In this document: one piece after another, positions 34,693-43,296 of the stretch
Position numbering within the stretch: position 1 is the stretch's first letter
Layout: the number at the start of each line of letters is the position of its first letter
Source: Acidobacteriota bacterium
Lineage (GTDB): Bacteria > Acidobacteriota > Aminicenantia > Aminicenantales > Saccharicenantaceae
Direction: 5' to 3'
Assembly (NCBI GenBank): GCA_022711665.1
Contig: JAKLEN010000002.1
Coordinates: 248,001-312,000, forward strand
Length of the DNA: 64,000 nt
Program-made: the position numbers and the translations under genes
The notes under the pieces: generated by a model
Seen by the model: the letters and a program-made list of their open reading frames with translations, nothing else
Databases searched by the model: none
Told to the model about the DNA's origin: nothing

Positions 34693-35679
34693 TCATGGCT
34701 TGGCCTTCTGCAGGCTTTCATAGGGCCGGGCCTTGACCGGATTGATGCCCAGGAGGCCCAGGAGCCGCCCGGCGTGGTCGCAATCGCTGATGAGAAGCCT
34801 CATGAAGACGTGCTTCCCCGGGATGAGGGCGAAGGGCAGGAGCGGCGTGTAGATCAGGAAGGCGGCCAGGGATTTGAGCGTCGCCAGGCTGAAAAGCGGG
34901 GCCCGTTTGGCGTTGCCCTGGCCGCGGGCCAGGGCGCGGCGGACATAGTAAGCCCCTTTCAGGCGCTCCCGGGTCACGGTCTCGTAAACGACGGCCTCGT
35001 TGCACCACTTGAAGGTCCGGCCACGGGCGATCAGGCGCTCGAAGAAGACGACGTCGCTTCCGCCGACCGTGCCGAAGGTCAGATCGAAGGGGGTCTCGTC
35101 CTCCAGGAAGAGGCTGCGGCGGAGGAGCGCGTTCCCCGTCCGCAGGTCCTTCGGGCCGACGTCCGTGCCCGTCGGATGCGTCGGGCGCTCGCAGAGGCGG
35201 CTCCTGACCACCCAGGAGGGCGGCGGCTCCTCGAAATGCGGCAGCACGGGTCCCAGGACGCCGTCCACTCGGAACCGGTCGCGGCAGCGAACGAGCGCCG
35301 GGAGCCAATCCTCCGCCGGGAACTCGTCGTCGTCGATGAAGGCGACGAGATCGCCCCTGGCGGCGGCCACGGCCCGGTTGCGGGCCCGGGCGATGCTGCG
35401 CTGCGGCTCATGGAGGTAATCGACGGGGAAGCTCAGCTCCTGCCGGGCCCGCTCGACCACCGGCCGGGCCGAAGGCGAGTCGTCGTTGTCCACGATGATC
35501 GCCCGGAACGGGAAGGCCGGGTCCCGGCGCTGGCCCTCCAGCTTCCGCAGCAGCCTCAGGAGCAGCTCGGGCCGCCGGAAGGTGCAGATGCAGACGGAGA
35601 TCTCGTGGCCCGGCCGGCCCAGTGGCGCTCGGGCGAGAGGCGCGTCGCCGGGCCGCGGCCCGCTGCCTTGAGAGCTCAT
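34693..35679 (-). CDS. Family 2 glycosyltransferase
   Basis: 328 residues, cytoplasmic face. GT-A signatures are VCICTFRRPELLLRLLRKL, AIIVDNDDS and FIDDDEFPAEDWL (DxD-type metal site), then TGNALLRRSLF and GGSDVVFFERL. The C-terminus has a hydrophobic stretch (AAFLIYTPLLPFALIPG) that could hold it at the membrane. Its ATG overlaps the stop of the upstream beta-helix gene by 4 bases (ATGA), so they are translationally coupled. Sugar specificity cannot be read. Confidence 0.9.
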   Translation of the reverse strand: MSSQGSGPRPGDAPLARAPLGRPGHEISVCICTFRRPELLLRLLRKLEGQRRDPAFPFRAIIVDNDDSPSARPVVERARQELSFPVDYLHEPQRSIARARNRAVAAARGDLVAFIDDDEFPAEDWLPALVRCRDRFRVDGVLGPVLPHFEEPPPSWVVRSRLCERPTHPTGTDVGPKDLRTGNALLRRSLFLEDETPFDLTFGTVGGSDVVFFERLIARGRTFKWCNEAVVYETVTRERLKGAYYVRRALARGQGNAKRAPLFSLATLKSLAAFLIYTPLLPFALIPGKHVFMRLLISDCDHAGRLLGLLGINPVKARPYESLQKAKP

Positions 35680-37457
35680 CGCCGGGAGTCCCCCTCCGTC
35701 GCCGTTGCCGGCGAGCCCGGGGCGAGCCCGCTCTCGAACCGGATCTGGGCCGGGATCTTAGGGATCAGGGCGGGATCGAAGCCCGACCTTTCGGGGGTGA
35801 AGGGCGGCCAGTCGAGGATGCCGAACCAGGCCGGTTTGCCGGAGAGATAAAGCGAATCGGGAATGGCCTCCTGCCGGCTCCGCCATTCCACGCGGTTGGT
35901 CGCGCATTCCCAGTTGCCGGACCGGATCAAGGTCCGATCCACCTCGGGATCGTCGGGCTGGCCCGTGCCCGATCCTTCGGCGTAGCCGATGATCCAGAGG
36001 ACGGGGTTCTCCTCCCGGGTCGTCAGGGGCGTCTGCTCGGCCGGGCCCGGGCAGCCCGGCGTTCCCAGGATGTTCCCGACGAAGGTCGCGTCGTAGTTGT
36101 GCGCGTCTATGATCGCCGCGGCGATATCGCTGGTGACCGGCTGGCCCGGGTTCAGCCGCGTCAGATGGTTGCGGAAGACCATGTGGTGGCTGCCCGAGCC
36201 CCAATAGGCGTCGAACTGGACCTTGCCGGCGACGTTCCCCTCCCAGAGGTTCATGCAGGTGTGCGCGCCGTGCGAGCCGATATTGTACTGGAACCAATTG
36301 GGCTGGTGATGCTCGGTCCGCTCCAGGTAGTTGTAGCCCACGACGTTCCCCGCCCCGCCCGCGCCGCCGATCACGACGCCGGTGTGCAGGGAGTAGAGGA
36401 TATTGTTCTCGACCAGGTTGTCCGAGGCGTAGCAGTGTATGTTGATGCCGTAGCCGTGGTCGCCGTCGTAGCGGGGCGTGCCGTGGATATACGAATCGCG
36501 CACCTCGTTGCCGTAGGCCCCCCACTCCATCTCGATGTGCTTGTAGGGGATATTGACGGTCTCGACGTTCCGGACCCAGCAATGGACGCAGTACGACATG
36601 ACGATCCCGCCCCCTTCCCCGGAGCCGGCGGCCATCTCGATGGCCAGGTCCTCGATGCCGGCGTGCCGGACGGGGGCCTCGGAGGCCTTGTAGAGCTGGG
36701 GCAGGAAGACGGATTTGTAGTCGAAATAGAGGGCCCGGTTGAACGTCAGGCTGCGGCCGTTCTTGGCCTTGACCAGCAGGGTCTCGGCCATGGCCCGCGA
36801 TCCCCCCTGCCGGCCGCACCAGTCGCACGTCCCCCCCTCGCCCTTCGGGGTGACGAGTTCGGGATCGTTGAACTCGTCGATGGTCACGGCGTCGCCAACC
36901 TCGAATCCGCCCGCATCGTCCACCTCGACCGTGTCGGAGCCGCGCTTGAATCCCGAGACGACCCGCGTGGCCGTATCGTCGCCCGAGGCGCCGAGACCCT
37001 CGATGAGGATAATGTGCTCGGCCGAATACTGGACGATCCTGGTCCGCTCCGGGCCGTCGCCCCGGACGACGATCCCGTCCCGGACGGCCAGAGTTCCGCT
37101 GATCCGATAAACGCCCTGCGGCAGGTAGACGACCTGGCCGGCCGGGCACAGGTCCAGGGCCGCTTGCAGGGCGGCCGTGTCGTCCCGGGCCCCGTCCCCC
37201 GCGGCCACCAGGGCGCTGCCGGGGATGGAGGTCCGGACGTCGCAGAACACGACGTTCCGGACGGGGATGCCCTTGATCCCGTTCTCCCAGACGCCGGCGA
37301 CTCCCCAATCCGCGATCCGCTCGGCCGGGAGGAGCTCCCGGTCGGCCAGGGACCCCTCGCTCGAACAGGAGTCCTGGGCCAGGAGGCAGACCGCCAGGAG
37401 GAGGAAGGCCCGGGCCGGCGTCAAGCCGACGATCGTTCTTTTTGCGAATCCCTTCAT
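35676..37457 (-). CDS. Secreted right-handed beta-helix protein 3
   Basis: 593 residues. The N-terminus (ARAFLLLAVCLLAQDSCSSE) is a signal peptide, possibly of a lipoprotein although the lipobox is imperfect. The domain starts AERIADWGVAGVWENGIKG and has helix-turn stretches such as CWVRNVETVNIPYKHIEME, HGYGINIHCYASDNLVENN and GAHTCMNLWEGNVAGKVQFD, matching the other two beta-helix proteins of the locus but more divergent. A CDWCG pair may form a disulfide. Coupling to a GT2 gene ties it to EPS metabolism. ATG 37457 follows GAGGG. Confidence 0.78.
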   Translation of the reverse strand: MKGFAKRTIVGLTPARAFLLLAVCLLAQDSCSSEGSLADRELLPAERIADWGVAGVWENGIKGIPVRNVVFCDVRTSIPGSALVAAGDGARDDTAALQAALDLCPAGQVVYLPQGVYRISGTLAVRDGIVVRGDGPERTRIVQYSAEHIILIEGLGASGDDTATRVVSGFKRGSDTVEVDDAGGFEVGDAVTIDEFNDPELVTPKGEGGTCDWCGRQGGSRAMAETLLVKAKNGRSLTFNRALYFDYKSVFLPQLYKASEAPVRHAGIEDLAIEMAAGSGEGGGIVMSYCVHCWVRNVETVNIPYKHIEMEWGAYGNEVRDSYIHGTPRYDGDHGYGINIHCYASDNLVENNILYSLHTGVVIGGAGGAGNVVGYNYLERTEHHQPNWFQYNIGSHGAHTCMNLWEGNVAGKVQFDAYWGSGSHHMVFRNHLTRLNPGQPVTSDIAAAIIDAHNYDATFVGNILGTPGCPGPAEQTPLTTREENPVLWIIGYAEGSGTGQPDDPEVDRTLIRSGNWECATNRVEWRSRQEAIPDSLYLSGKPAWFGILDWPPFTPERSGFDPALIPKIPAQIRFESGLAPGSPATATEGDSRR

Positions 37458-37595
37458 TGGCACACCCTCGATGGGAGTTCGCCGGACGGCGAACGGGTTC
37501 CCGGGAGGGAACCCGGGCGTCATTCTAGCATATTCCCCGCCGCCAAGCACGACGGCGGAGCCCCCGGAAGGGAAAAGAGGGCCCCTTCTCCCGCG

Positions 37596-38498
37596 TCAGC
37601 GCGGTTCCGGACGCGACCCGTGCCAGCGCCGTCTCAGGGCGGCCAGCCGCTCCCGCAGGCGCTCGGGAAGGGCGTTCTTCAGCCCCTTCTGGAGGCCCAG
37701 CGCCAGGCAGACCCGGCCCCGGCCGCTCAAAGGGACGTAATAACGGGGGAAATCGAAGCGGACGAAGCCGTTGGCCTTCTTGAACTCCCCCAGGGAGCCC
37801 GTCGACCAGGCGCCGTAGGTCAGATAAGGGAGTCCTTTGGCCTCGCAGAGCTCCACGGCCTTGGCCAGGAGGGCGTTGGTCGGAGCCTTGTCCCGATGGG
37901 AGATCATGGCGATGACCTGTTCCGTCCTGGCGATCCGGTCCCCGTAAACCAGCTTGATGAAGCCGATGAGCTCATCCTGGAAATAGGCGCCGATGAACTC
38001 GCTCCGGTCGAGGCGCGTGGCGTTGGCCCTCTTCACCTCGGCGAACGGCTTCTGGTAGTGCCAGAAAGGCTTGCCCTGGCGGACCGGCGATTCGTTGTAT
38101 ATGGCGACGATGCCGTTGACGAAGGCGTCGTCGAATTCGGCCGTCCGCACGACCAGGCCCGCTTTCGCGGCCTTGCGGACCTTCTTCCGGCACTGATGAT
38201 CGATGATCTTGTCGAACCAGTTGGCGAACGTCCCGTAGGCCAGGGCCGCGCAGTTGTCCCATTCCATCCGGTAGGGATATTTCGGCGCGACATCCGGGAT
38301 CCTCTGGATGAAGGTGAACAGGTCCGCCCGGCCCGGCCGGCCTGACCTCAGCCTTTCGATGAGAGGGCGCGGATCGCAGATATCCCTGTCGAGCTCATCC
38401 GCCAGCCTGGCGACGCGGAGACGCCGGCCGCCGATGACCAGGGCCTCCCCCGGAATGGCGGGCGCCGCGGCTCCCTCCCCGGGTTCCGGAGGCATCAC
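37596..38498 (-). CDS. GNAT/FemAB-like acyltransferase A
   Basis: 300 residues. The middle has CRKKVRKAAKAGLVVRTAEF and FIGAYFQDELIGFIKLVYGD, and the end has PTNALLAKAVELCEAKGLPYL, patterns of GNAT-fold transferases of the FemAB type. GTG 38498 overlaps the stop of the acyl carrier protein gene by 4 bases (GTGA); ATG 38495 is the alternative. Coupling to an ACP suggests that it transfers an ACP-borne acyl or aminoacyl group. The 37458-37595 gap downstream contains only a weak promoter (TAGAAT). Confidence 0.68.
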   Translation of the reverse strand: MMPPEPGEGAAAPAIPGEALVIGGRRLRVARLADELDRDICDPRPLIERLRSGRPGRADLFTFIQRIPDVAPKYPYRMEWDNCAALAYGTFANWFDKIIDHQCRKKVRKAAKAGLVVRTAEFDDAFVNGIVAIYNESPVRQGKPFWHYQKPFAEVKRANATRLDRSEFIGAYFQDELIGFIKLVYGDRIARTEQVIAMISHRDKAPTNALLAKAVELCEAKGLPYLTYGAWSTGSLGEFKKANGFVRFDFPRYYVPLSGRGRVCLALGLQKGLKNALPERLRERLAALRRRWHGSRPEPR

Positions 38499-38776
38499 GA
38501 ACCGGCTTTCACCGTCTTCGCCCGGATGAACTTCACCAGCTTGGCGACCGAATCCAGGTTGTCCGGGACGATCTCATCGGCCTCGACGCGGATGCCGAAT
38601 TCCTTTTCCACGTATCCGACGAGCTCCAAAACGCCCGTGGAATCCAGGATGCCCTTTTCCAGGAACGAGTCCTCGTCCTCGAACGAGGCCAGGCCCGAGA
38701 GGGGCAAGGCGGACGTGGTGAGGAATCCCCTCACGGAGGTCCTGATGCCGTCTTCCGCGTGTCCGACCGTATCCAT
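38495..38776 (-). CDS. Acyl carrier protein, EPS-associated
   Basis: 93 residues. Phosphopantetheine attachment is in GILDSTGVLELV (S46), followed by the typical helix III/IV region VEADEIVPDNLDSVAKLVKFI. It carries an acyl thioester in the cytoplasm, probably loaded by the ligase at 18606. A separate ACP in an EPS locus, together with several GNAT/FemAB genes, implies a dedicated acyl decoration. It heads a leftward operon with a near-consensus promoter. Confidence 0.92.
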   Translation of the reverse strand: MDTVGHAEDGIRTSVRGFLTTSALPLSGLASFEDEDSFLEKGILDSTGVLELVGYVEKEFGIRVEADEIVPDNLDSVAKLVKFIRAKTVKAGS

Positions 38777-38833
38777 CTCTGACTCCTTTGCCGTAACGCC
38801 CCGGCGATCCGACGGGAGGGCGGGGGACGCCGC

Positions 38834-38862
38834 ATTATATACGGACGCCCGGCGACAATCAA
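38834..38862 (-). promoter_or_regulatory. Promoter of the ACP operon
   Basis: Minus strand: TTGATT (38857-38862), 17-base spacer, TATAAT (38834-38839), about 57 bases before ATG 38776. The 38777-39148 gap holds this and a divergent promoter and no gene. Confidence 0.7.
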
Positions 38863-39016
38863 CCCGGCGGGCCGGATGGCCCGTACCGCGGCATCATAAC
38901 GGGGATGGGTCGGCGACGGCATGCCCGGCGGGGATGAACGGACGGGTGAATATGCGGCCGGGCGTCTCCTCGCCGGGGGGGAGGCGACGGGGGCGGCCGG
39001 GCGCCTCGCGGGCCGC

Positions 39017-39045
39017 TTGACTTCCGGGGTCATAAAAGCTAAATA
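39017..39045 (+). promoter_or_regulatory. Promoter of the rightward glycosyltransferase operon
   Basis: TTGACT (39017-39022), 17-base spacer, TAAATA (39040-39045). Leader of about 95 bases before ATG 39149. It likely serves a tightly packed run of genes to 47858. Confidence 0.68.
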
Positions 39046-39148
39046 TTTGGCGCGCCTGCCGGCGGCCGACGAAGGAGGATGAGCGCTGGGGACATCGGGA
39101 TTCCCGTTGGGGCCCCGTGTTGCGTCCCGGTCAGGAGCTGAACCCGGG

Positions 39149-40186
39149 ATGATGCCTCAAATATTGAACCCTCTCGAACATCCCGGGTGGGACTCGCTGG
39201 TCCTGAGGGCCGGCGATCCGGGCTTCTTCCACAGCGCGGCCTGGGCCAGGATCCTCCAGGCTAGCTACGGCTTCAAGCCGTCCTATGTCGCCGCCCTCGA
39301 CCGGGACCGGCTGGAGATGGTCCTGCCGCTGATGGAGGTTCCAGGCCTCTTCGGGGCCCGGCGCGGCGTCTCGCTGCCGTTCACCGACTATTGCCCTCCC
39401 CTGGGCGACCAGGCGCTCGCCGGGGAAGCGGTCCGTTTCGCCATCGATCACGGCGGCCGGGCCGGCTGGCGCTCCATCGAATGGCGCGACGCCGCCGGCT
39501 TTGACGCCGGGACGCCGGCCTCGGAGACCTATTACGGTCATGACATCGATCTCCGGGGAACGGACGAGGAGCTGCTGGGCCGGCTCCACGAGGGCCACCG
39601 GAGGAACATCCGGCGGGCGGAGCGCGAAGGCGTCTCCATCGAATTCAGCGGGTCGCTCGAGGCGCTCCGGGGCTTCTGCCGCCTGAACGGCCGGACGCGA
39701 AAACGGCACGGCCTGCCGCCTCAGCCGTTCGCGTTCTTCGCCGGCATCTACGAACACGCCCTCTGCCGGGATCTCGGCTTCGTGGTCTCGGCCCGCCGGT
39801 CCGGCCGGCTGCTGGCCGCCGCGGTCTTCTTCCATTTCGGCGGGCAGGCCCTGTTCAAGTTCGGCGCTTCGGACCCGGCCTCGTTCCCGTTCCGGCCGAA
39901 CAACCTGATCATCTGGGAGGCCATGCGGCGGTGCCGGGACATGGGCCTGCGGTCTTTGAGCCTGGGCCGGACCGAGCCGGACAACCCCGGGTTGCTGCGC
40001 TTCAAGCGCGGCTGGGGCGCGCGGGAACGGGTTTTGCGGTACTATAAGTACGACCTCAGGAAGAGGGCCTTCCTCGCCAGGGGGCCGATCTCGAGAAAGA
40101 GAGGCTGGCAGACGAAGCTGTTCTCCAGGCTCCCGGACGGTATCCTCCGGGTCATCGGCCGTCTGGCCTACAGATATGTGGGATGA
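39149..40186 (+). CDS. FemAB-like GNAT acyltransferase B (exosortase/EPS-locus type)
   Basis: 345 residues. The motif order fits FemAB-related GNAT proteins of PEP-CTERM/EPS loci: DPGFFHSAAWARILQ, LPFTDYCPPLGD, GHRRNIRRAEREGV, the acetyl-CoA-type strand LLAAAVFFHFGGQALFKFGA, and SLGRTEPDNPGLLRFKRGWG. Such proteins transfer acyl or aminoacyl groups, some from aminoacyl-tRNA. ATG 39149 follows AGGAGC. A related protein is at 41205, showing local duplication around the deacetylase gene. Confidence 0.78.
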   Translation: MMPQILNPLEHPGWDSLVLRAGDPGFFHSAAWARILQASYGFKPSYVAALDRDRLEMVLPLMEVPGLFGARRGVSLPFTDYCPPLGDQALAGEAVRFAIDHGGRAGWRSIEWRDAAGFDAGTPASETYYGHDIDLRGTDEELLGRLHEGHRRNIRRAEREGVSIEFSGSLEALRGFCRLNGRTRKRHGLPPQPFAFFAGIYEHALCRDLGFVVSARRSGRLLAAAVFFHFGGQALFKFGASDPASFPFRPNNLIIWEAMRRCRDMGLRSLSLGRTEPDNPGLLRFKRGWGARERVLRYYKYDLRKRAFLARGPISRKRGWQTKLFSRLPDGILRVIGRLAYRYVG

Positions 40187-40221
40187 GCTCCGTTCCGAAC
40201 CGTCGTCCGAGGGAAAGGACC

Positions 40222-41208
40222 ATGCCGACGAGCGTTCTTGACCTCTACTACCTCCTCAAGCCTTTTATCCCGCGAAGGCTCCAGATCGTCGCCCGCCAGC
40301 TGCTGGCGGCCCGGAAACGGAGGTCGGTCGGCGGCGTCTGGCCGATCGACCCTAAAGCGGCCGCCGCGCCGCGGGGCTGGCGGGGCTGGCCCGAGGGGAA
40401 GAAGTTCGCCCTGATCCTCAACCACGACGTGGACACCCAGAGGGGCCATGATCGCTGCGGCAGCCTGATGGAGCTGGAGACGCGCCTGGGGTTCAGGTCC
40501 TCGTTCTATTTCGTCCCGGAAGGCTACCGCGTCTCCGCGGACCAGCGCCGGTCGATCGAACAGGCCGGATTCGAGGTCGGCGTCCATGGGCTCCGGCATG
40601 ACGGCAAGATGTTCAAGTCCCGCAGGATCTTCGACGAACGGGCCCGGCGCATCAACAAGATCCTGAAGGAATGGCGGGTCGTCGGGTTCAGCTCCCCGTC
40701 CATGCATCGGAACCTGGACTGGGTCCTGGACCTGGACATCGAATACGACATCTCGACCTTCGACACGGACCCGTTCGAGCCCCAGAACGAAGGCGTCGGC
40801 CGGATCTTCCCCTTCTTCGTCAACGACGCTGCATCCGGGCGCGGTTACGTCGAGATCCCCTATACGCTGCCCCAGGATCACAACCTCTTCATCATCCTCG
40901 GCGAAAAGGACATCCGCGTCTGGGCGGAAAAGCTCGAATGGATCGCCGCGAACGGCGGCATGGCCCTGGTCAACACCCATCCGGACTATATGCTCTTCGA
41001 CGGGGCCCGGCGCGGCTTCGAGGAATACCCGGTCGGGCAATACCTGTCGTTCCTCGAGCATGTCCGGACCAGGTACGCCGGGCAGTACTGGAACGCGCTG
41101 TGCCGCGAGGTCGCCCGGTTCTGGCGGGCCGAGATGGTCACCCCGGGCGCCGGCCCGGCGGGGACGCCGGGGGACGAGACGGGGCCCCGGGGATCGGGAC
41201 GGGCATGA
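40222..41208 (+). CDS. Polysaccharide deacetylase (NodB/CE4 family) 2
   Basis: 328 residues from ATG 40222, which has GAGGGAAAGG upstream; ATG 40183, overlapping the previous stop, is possible. NodB motifs are ALILNHDVDTQRGHDRC (metal Asp in HDVD), GVHGLRHDGKMF (H-x3-H variant) and GFSSPSMHRN. Length and the LNHDVD variant match deacetylases of exosortase-A-type EPS loci. No signal peptide is obvious, so it may act on a lipid-linked or nucleotide-linked sugar. It sits between two FemAB-like genes and overlaps the next by ATGA. Confidence 0.8.
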   Translation: MPTSVLDLYYLLKPFIPRRLQIVARQLLAARKRRSVGGVWPIDPKAAAAPRGWRGWPEGKKFALILNHDVDTQRGHDRCGSLMELETRLGFRSSFYFVPEGYRVSADQRRSIEQAGFEVGVHGLRHDGKMFKSRRIFDERARRINKILKEWRVVGFSSPSMHRNLDWVLDLDIEYDISTFDTDPFEPQNEGVGRIFPFFVNDAASGRGYVEIPYTLPQDHNLFIILGEKDIRVWAEKLEWIAANGGMALVNTHPDYMLFDGARRGFEEYPVGQYLSFLEHVRTRYAGQYWNALCREVARFWRAEMVTPGAGPAGTPGDETGPRGSGRA

Positions 41209-42275
41209 AGCGGATCGCCGTCCTCGATCCCCTGACGGACCCCCGCTGGGACGCGTTCGTCGACGGCCACCCCTTCGGCCAGGTCTACCACCTGTCCGCC
41301 TGGACGAGGATCCTCGAGGACAGCTTCAAGCACATCCGGGGATCCTGTTACGCCCTTCTGGACGAGACCGGCACGCGCATCGAGGCGGGCTGCCCGGTTT
41401 TCCGGGTGAACAGCCGGCTGACGGGGAACAGGCTGGTCAGCGCGCCTTTCACGACCCTCTATGACCCCCTGGTGTCGAGCCCGGACCAGTTCGACCTCCT
41501 GCTGAGGGAGCTCCTCCGCCTGCGGCAGGACGGACCCTTCGATTTCCTGGAGATCCGGACGTTCCAAGCCGAGCGGTTCGTCAAGCGCGACGATCTCGGG
41601 GAATCCCGCTTCTACAAGCACCATTTCCTCCGCCTGGACTCCCCTCCCGACGTCCTCAGGCAGGGCTTCCACAGGACCTGCGTCCGGCAGCGCATCGCCC
41701 GGGCCGAGAAGAGCCAGGTCGAGCTGCGGATCGGCCGGGGGGAATCCGACCTGGCGGTCTTCTACCGGCTGCTCGAGAGGACCCGGAGGAGGCGCGCCCT
41801 GCCGACCCCGCCCTACCGCTTTATCAGGTCCCTCTGGAACGGCTACGCCCCCTCCGGCCGGGCGGAGATCCTGCTGGCCTGCAAGGACGGCCGGCCGCTC
41901 GCGGCGGTCCTGCTCCTCCTCTATAAGGGCCGCGCCTCCGTGGAATACGCGGCCTCTGACGAGCGGGCCCATCACCTCAGCCCGGTCCATTTCGTCTTCT
42001 GGAAAGCCATCAACTTCGCCTACGAACGGGGCTGCCGGGTCATCGATTTCGGCCGGACGTCGCCCCTCAACACGGGCCTGATGGACTTCAAGGGCCGTTG
42101 GGGGACGGAGACCAGGGACCTGGTCCAATTCTATTGCCCGAAGGACGCCGCCCAGGACAGCGGCCGCAGGGAGGAAAGCCGGGCCTACAGGCTGGCGAAG
42201 AGGGTCTTCGCGGTCCGGGCGCTCAGCCCCTTCCACAAGGCCCTGGCGGCCTTCTGTTACCGCCACATGGGATGA
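41205..42275 (+). CDS. FemAB-like GNAT acyltransferase C
   Basis: 356 residues. Same architecture as the protein at 39149: HPFGQVYHLSAWTRILED, CVRQRIARAEKSQVELR, LLACKDGRPLAAVLLLLYKG and IDFGRTSPLNTGLMDFKGRW. The ATG overlaps the deacetylase stop (ATGA). The shared FGRT/LGRT-x6-G-x-FKxxWG end marks this subfamily. It probably attaches an amino acid or acyl group to an EPS sugar amine exposed by deacetylation. Confidence 0.77.
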   Translation: MKRIAVLDPLTDPRWDAFVDGHPFGQVYHLSAWTRILEDSFKHIRGSCYALLDETGTRIEAGCPVFRVNSRLTGNRLVSAPFTTLYDPLVSSPDQFDLLLRELLRLRQDGPFDFLEIRTFQAERFVKRDDLGESRFYKHHFLRLDSPPDVLRQGFHRTCVRQRIARAEKSQVELRIGRGESDLAVFYRLLERTRRRRALPTPPYRFIRSLWNGYAPSGRAEILLACKDGRPLAAVLLLLYKGRASVEYAASDERAHHLSPVHFVFWKAINFAYERGCRVIDFGRTSPLNTGLMDFKGRWGTETRDLVQFYCPKDAAQDSGRREESRAYRLAKRVFAVRALSPFHKALAAFCYRHMG

Positions 42276-42288
42276 GAAAGGAACACGC

Positions 42289-43296
42289 ATGAACAGGCCC
42301 GTCAAGCTCGCGCTGACCTGCACGCCGGGGGGCCATTACGAGCAGATGCTCAATCTCTCTGACTTTTACGGGGATTACCGCCATTTCTGGATCACCTCGC
42401 GGACCACCCAGACCGCGAATCCGTCCGGCGACGCGGCGGTCTATTACATCCAGATGGCGCATTTCAAGAAGCCCTGGACCTACCTTCTCCAATTCCCCGA
42501 GGTCTTCCGGATCTTCCTGAAGGAAAGACCGACCCATATCCTCTCGACGGGCTCCGGCCGGATCGTCTTCGTGCCGTATCTGCTGTCGGTCCCCTTCCGG
42601 GTCAAGTTCATCCACGTCGACACCTTCTCGCACGTCCAGGGCTTCACCAAGATGGCCCGCTTCCTGTCCCGGACGAAAAGCCCGATCCTGACCCAATGGC
42701 GGTCCCCGCAGAAGGAGAGAGCCATCTATATCGGGCCGATCTTCAAGAAGAGCCCGGCGCCGCGGCGGACGGCCGACGGAACGCACGTCTTCGTGACGGC
42801 CGGCACGAGGTCCGAGCCCTTCCCCCGGCTCTTCGAGGCGGTCGAGAGCCTGATCCGGGACGGGGTCATCCAGGGCCCGGTCGTGGCCCAGGTCGGCGGC
42901 ACGGCCTACCGGTCCGCCCTCATGGAGACCTTCGATTTCCGGCCGCCCCAGGCGATCGACGACCTCATCCTGAACGCCCGCTACGTCATCACCCAGGAGA
43001 GCGCCGGCATCGTCACCAAATGCCTGAAATTCGGCACGCGGTTCATCGTCATGCCCCGGGACTACGCCCATGGCGAGCTGCCGGCCAAGAGCGACATGAA
43101 CGAGGACCTGCATGTCCGCCTCGAGGAGCTCGGCTTCACCTCCGTCGTCCGCAACGTCGAGGAGATGAGGGCCGCCGTCGGGAACCTGCCGCGGCTGGCC
43201 GTCGGGTTCGACTTCGACAACACGCTGGCCATCTCGACCCTGAGGAGCCTGGTCGGGGACGGGGACGCTCCCCCGGCGGGGAGGCAAGAGCCATGA
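42289..43296 (+). CDS. Fused PssD-PssE-type glycosyltransferase (Alg14-Alg13-like)
   Basis: 335 residues. Residues about 5-160 match the Alg14/PssD half (TCTPGGHYEQML, ILSTGSGRIVFVPYL, FIHVDTFSHV), and residues 165-300 match the Alg13/PssE half (HVFVTAGTRSEPFPRLFEAVE, VITQESAGIVTKCLKFG). In rhizobia PssD and PssE are separate proteins that together add glucuronate to lipid-linked glucose. Here they are one polypeptide. With ugd nearby, transfer of glucuronate or a derivative is a reasonable guess. Confidence 0.82.
   Translation: MNRPVKLALTCTPGGHYEQMLNLSDFYGDYRHFWITSRTTQTANPSGDAAVYYIQMAHFKKPWTYLLQFPEVFRIFLKERPTHILSTGSGRIVFVPYLLSVPFRVKFIHVDTFSHVQGFTKMARFLSRTKSPILTQWRSPQKERAIYIGPIFKKSPAPRRTADGTHVFVTAGTRSEPFPRLFEAVESLIRDGVIQGPVVAQVGGTAYRSALMETFDFRPPQAIDDLILNARYVITQESAGIVTKCLKFGTRFIVMPRDYAHGELPAKSDMNEDLHVRLEELGFTSVVRNVEEMRAAVGNLPRLAVGFDFDNTLAISTLRSLVGDGDAPPAGRQEP

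Noticed and set aside
34631-34721. Longer N-terminus for the AsnB-like protein that might hide the catalytic Cys
   Set aside because: The upstream extension is Arg-rich and non-conserved looking, and GAGGAGAG sits just before ATG 34631.
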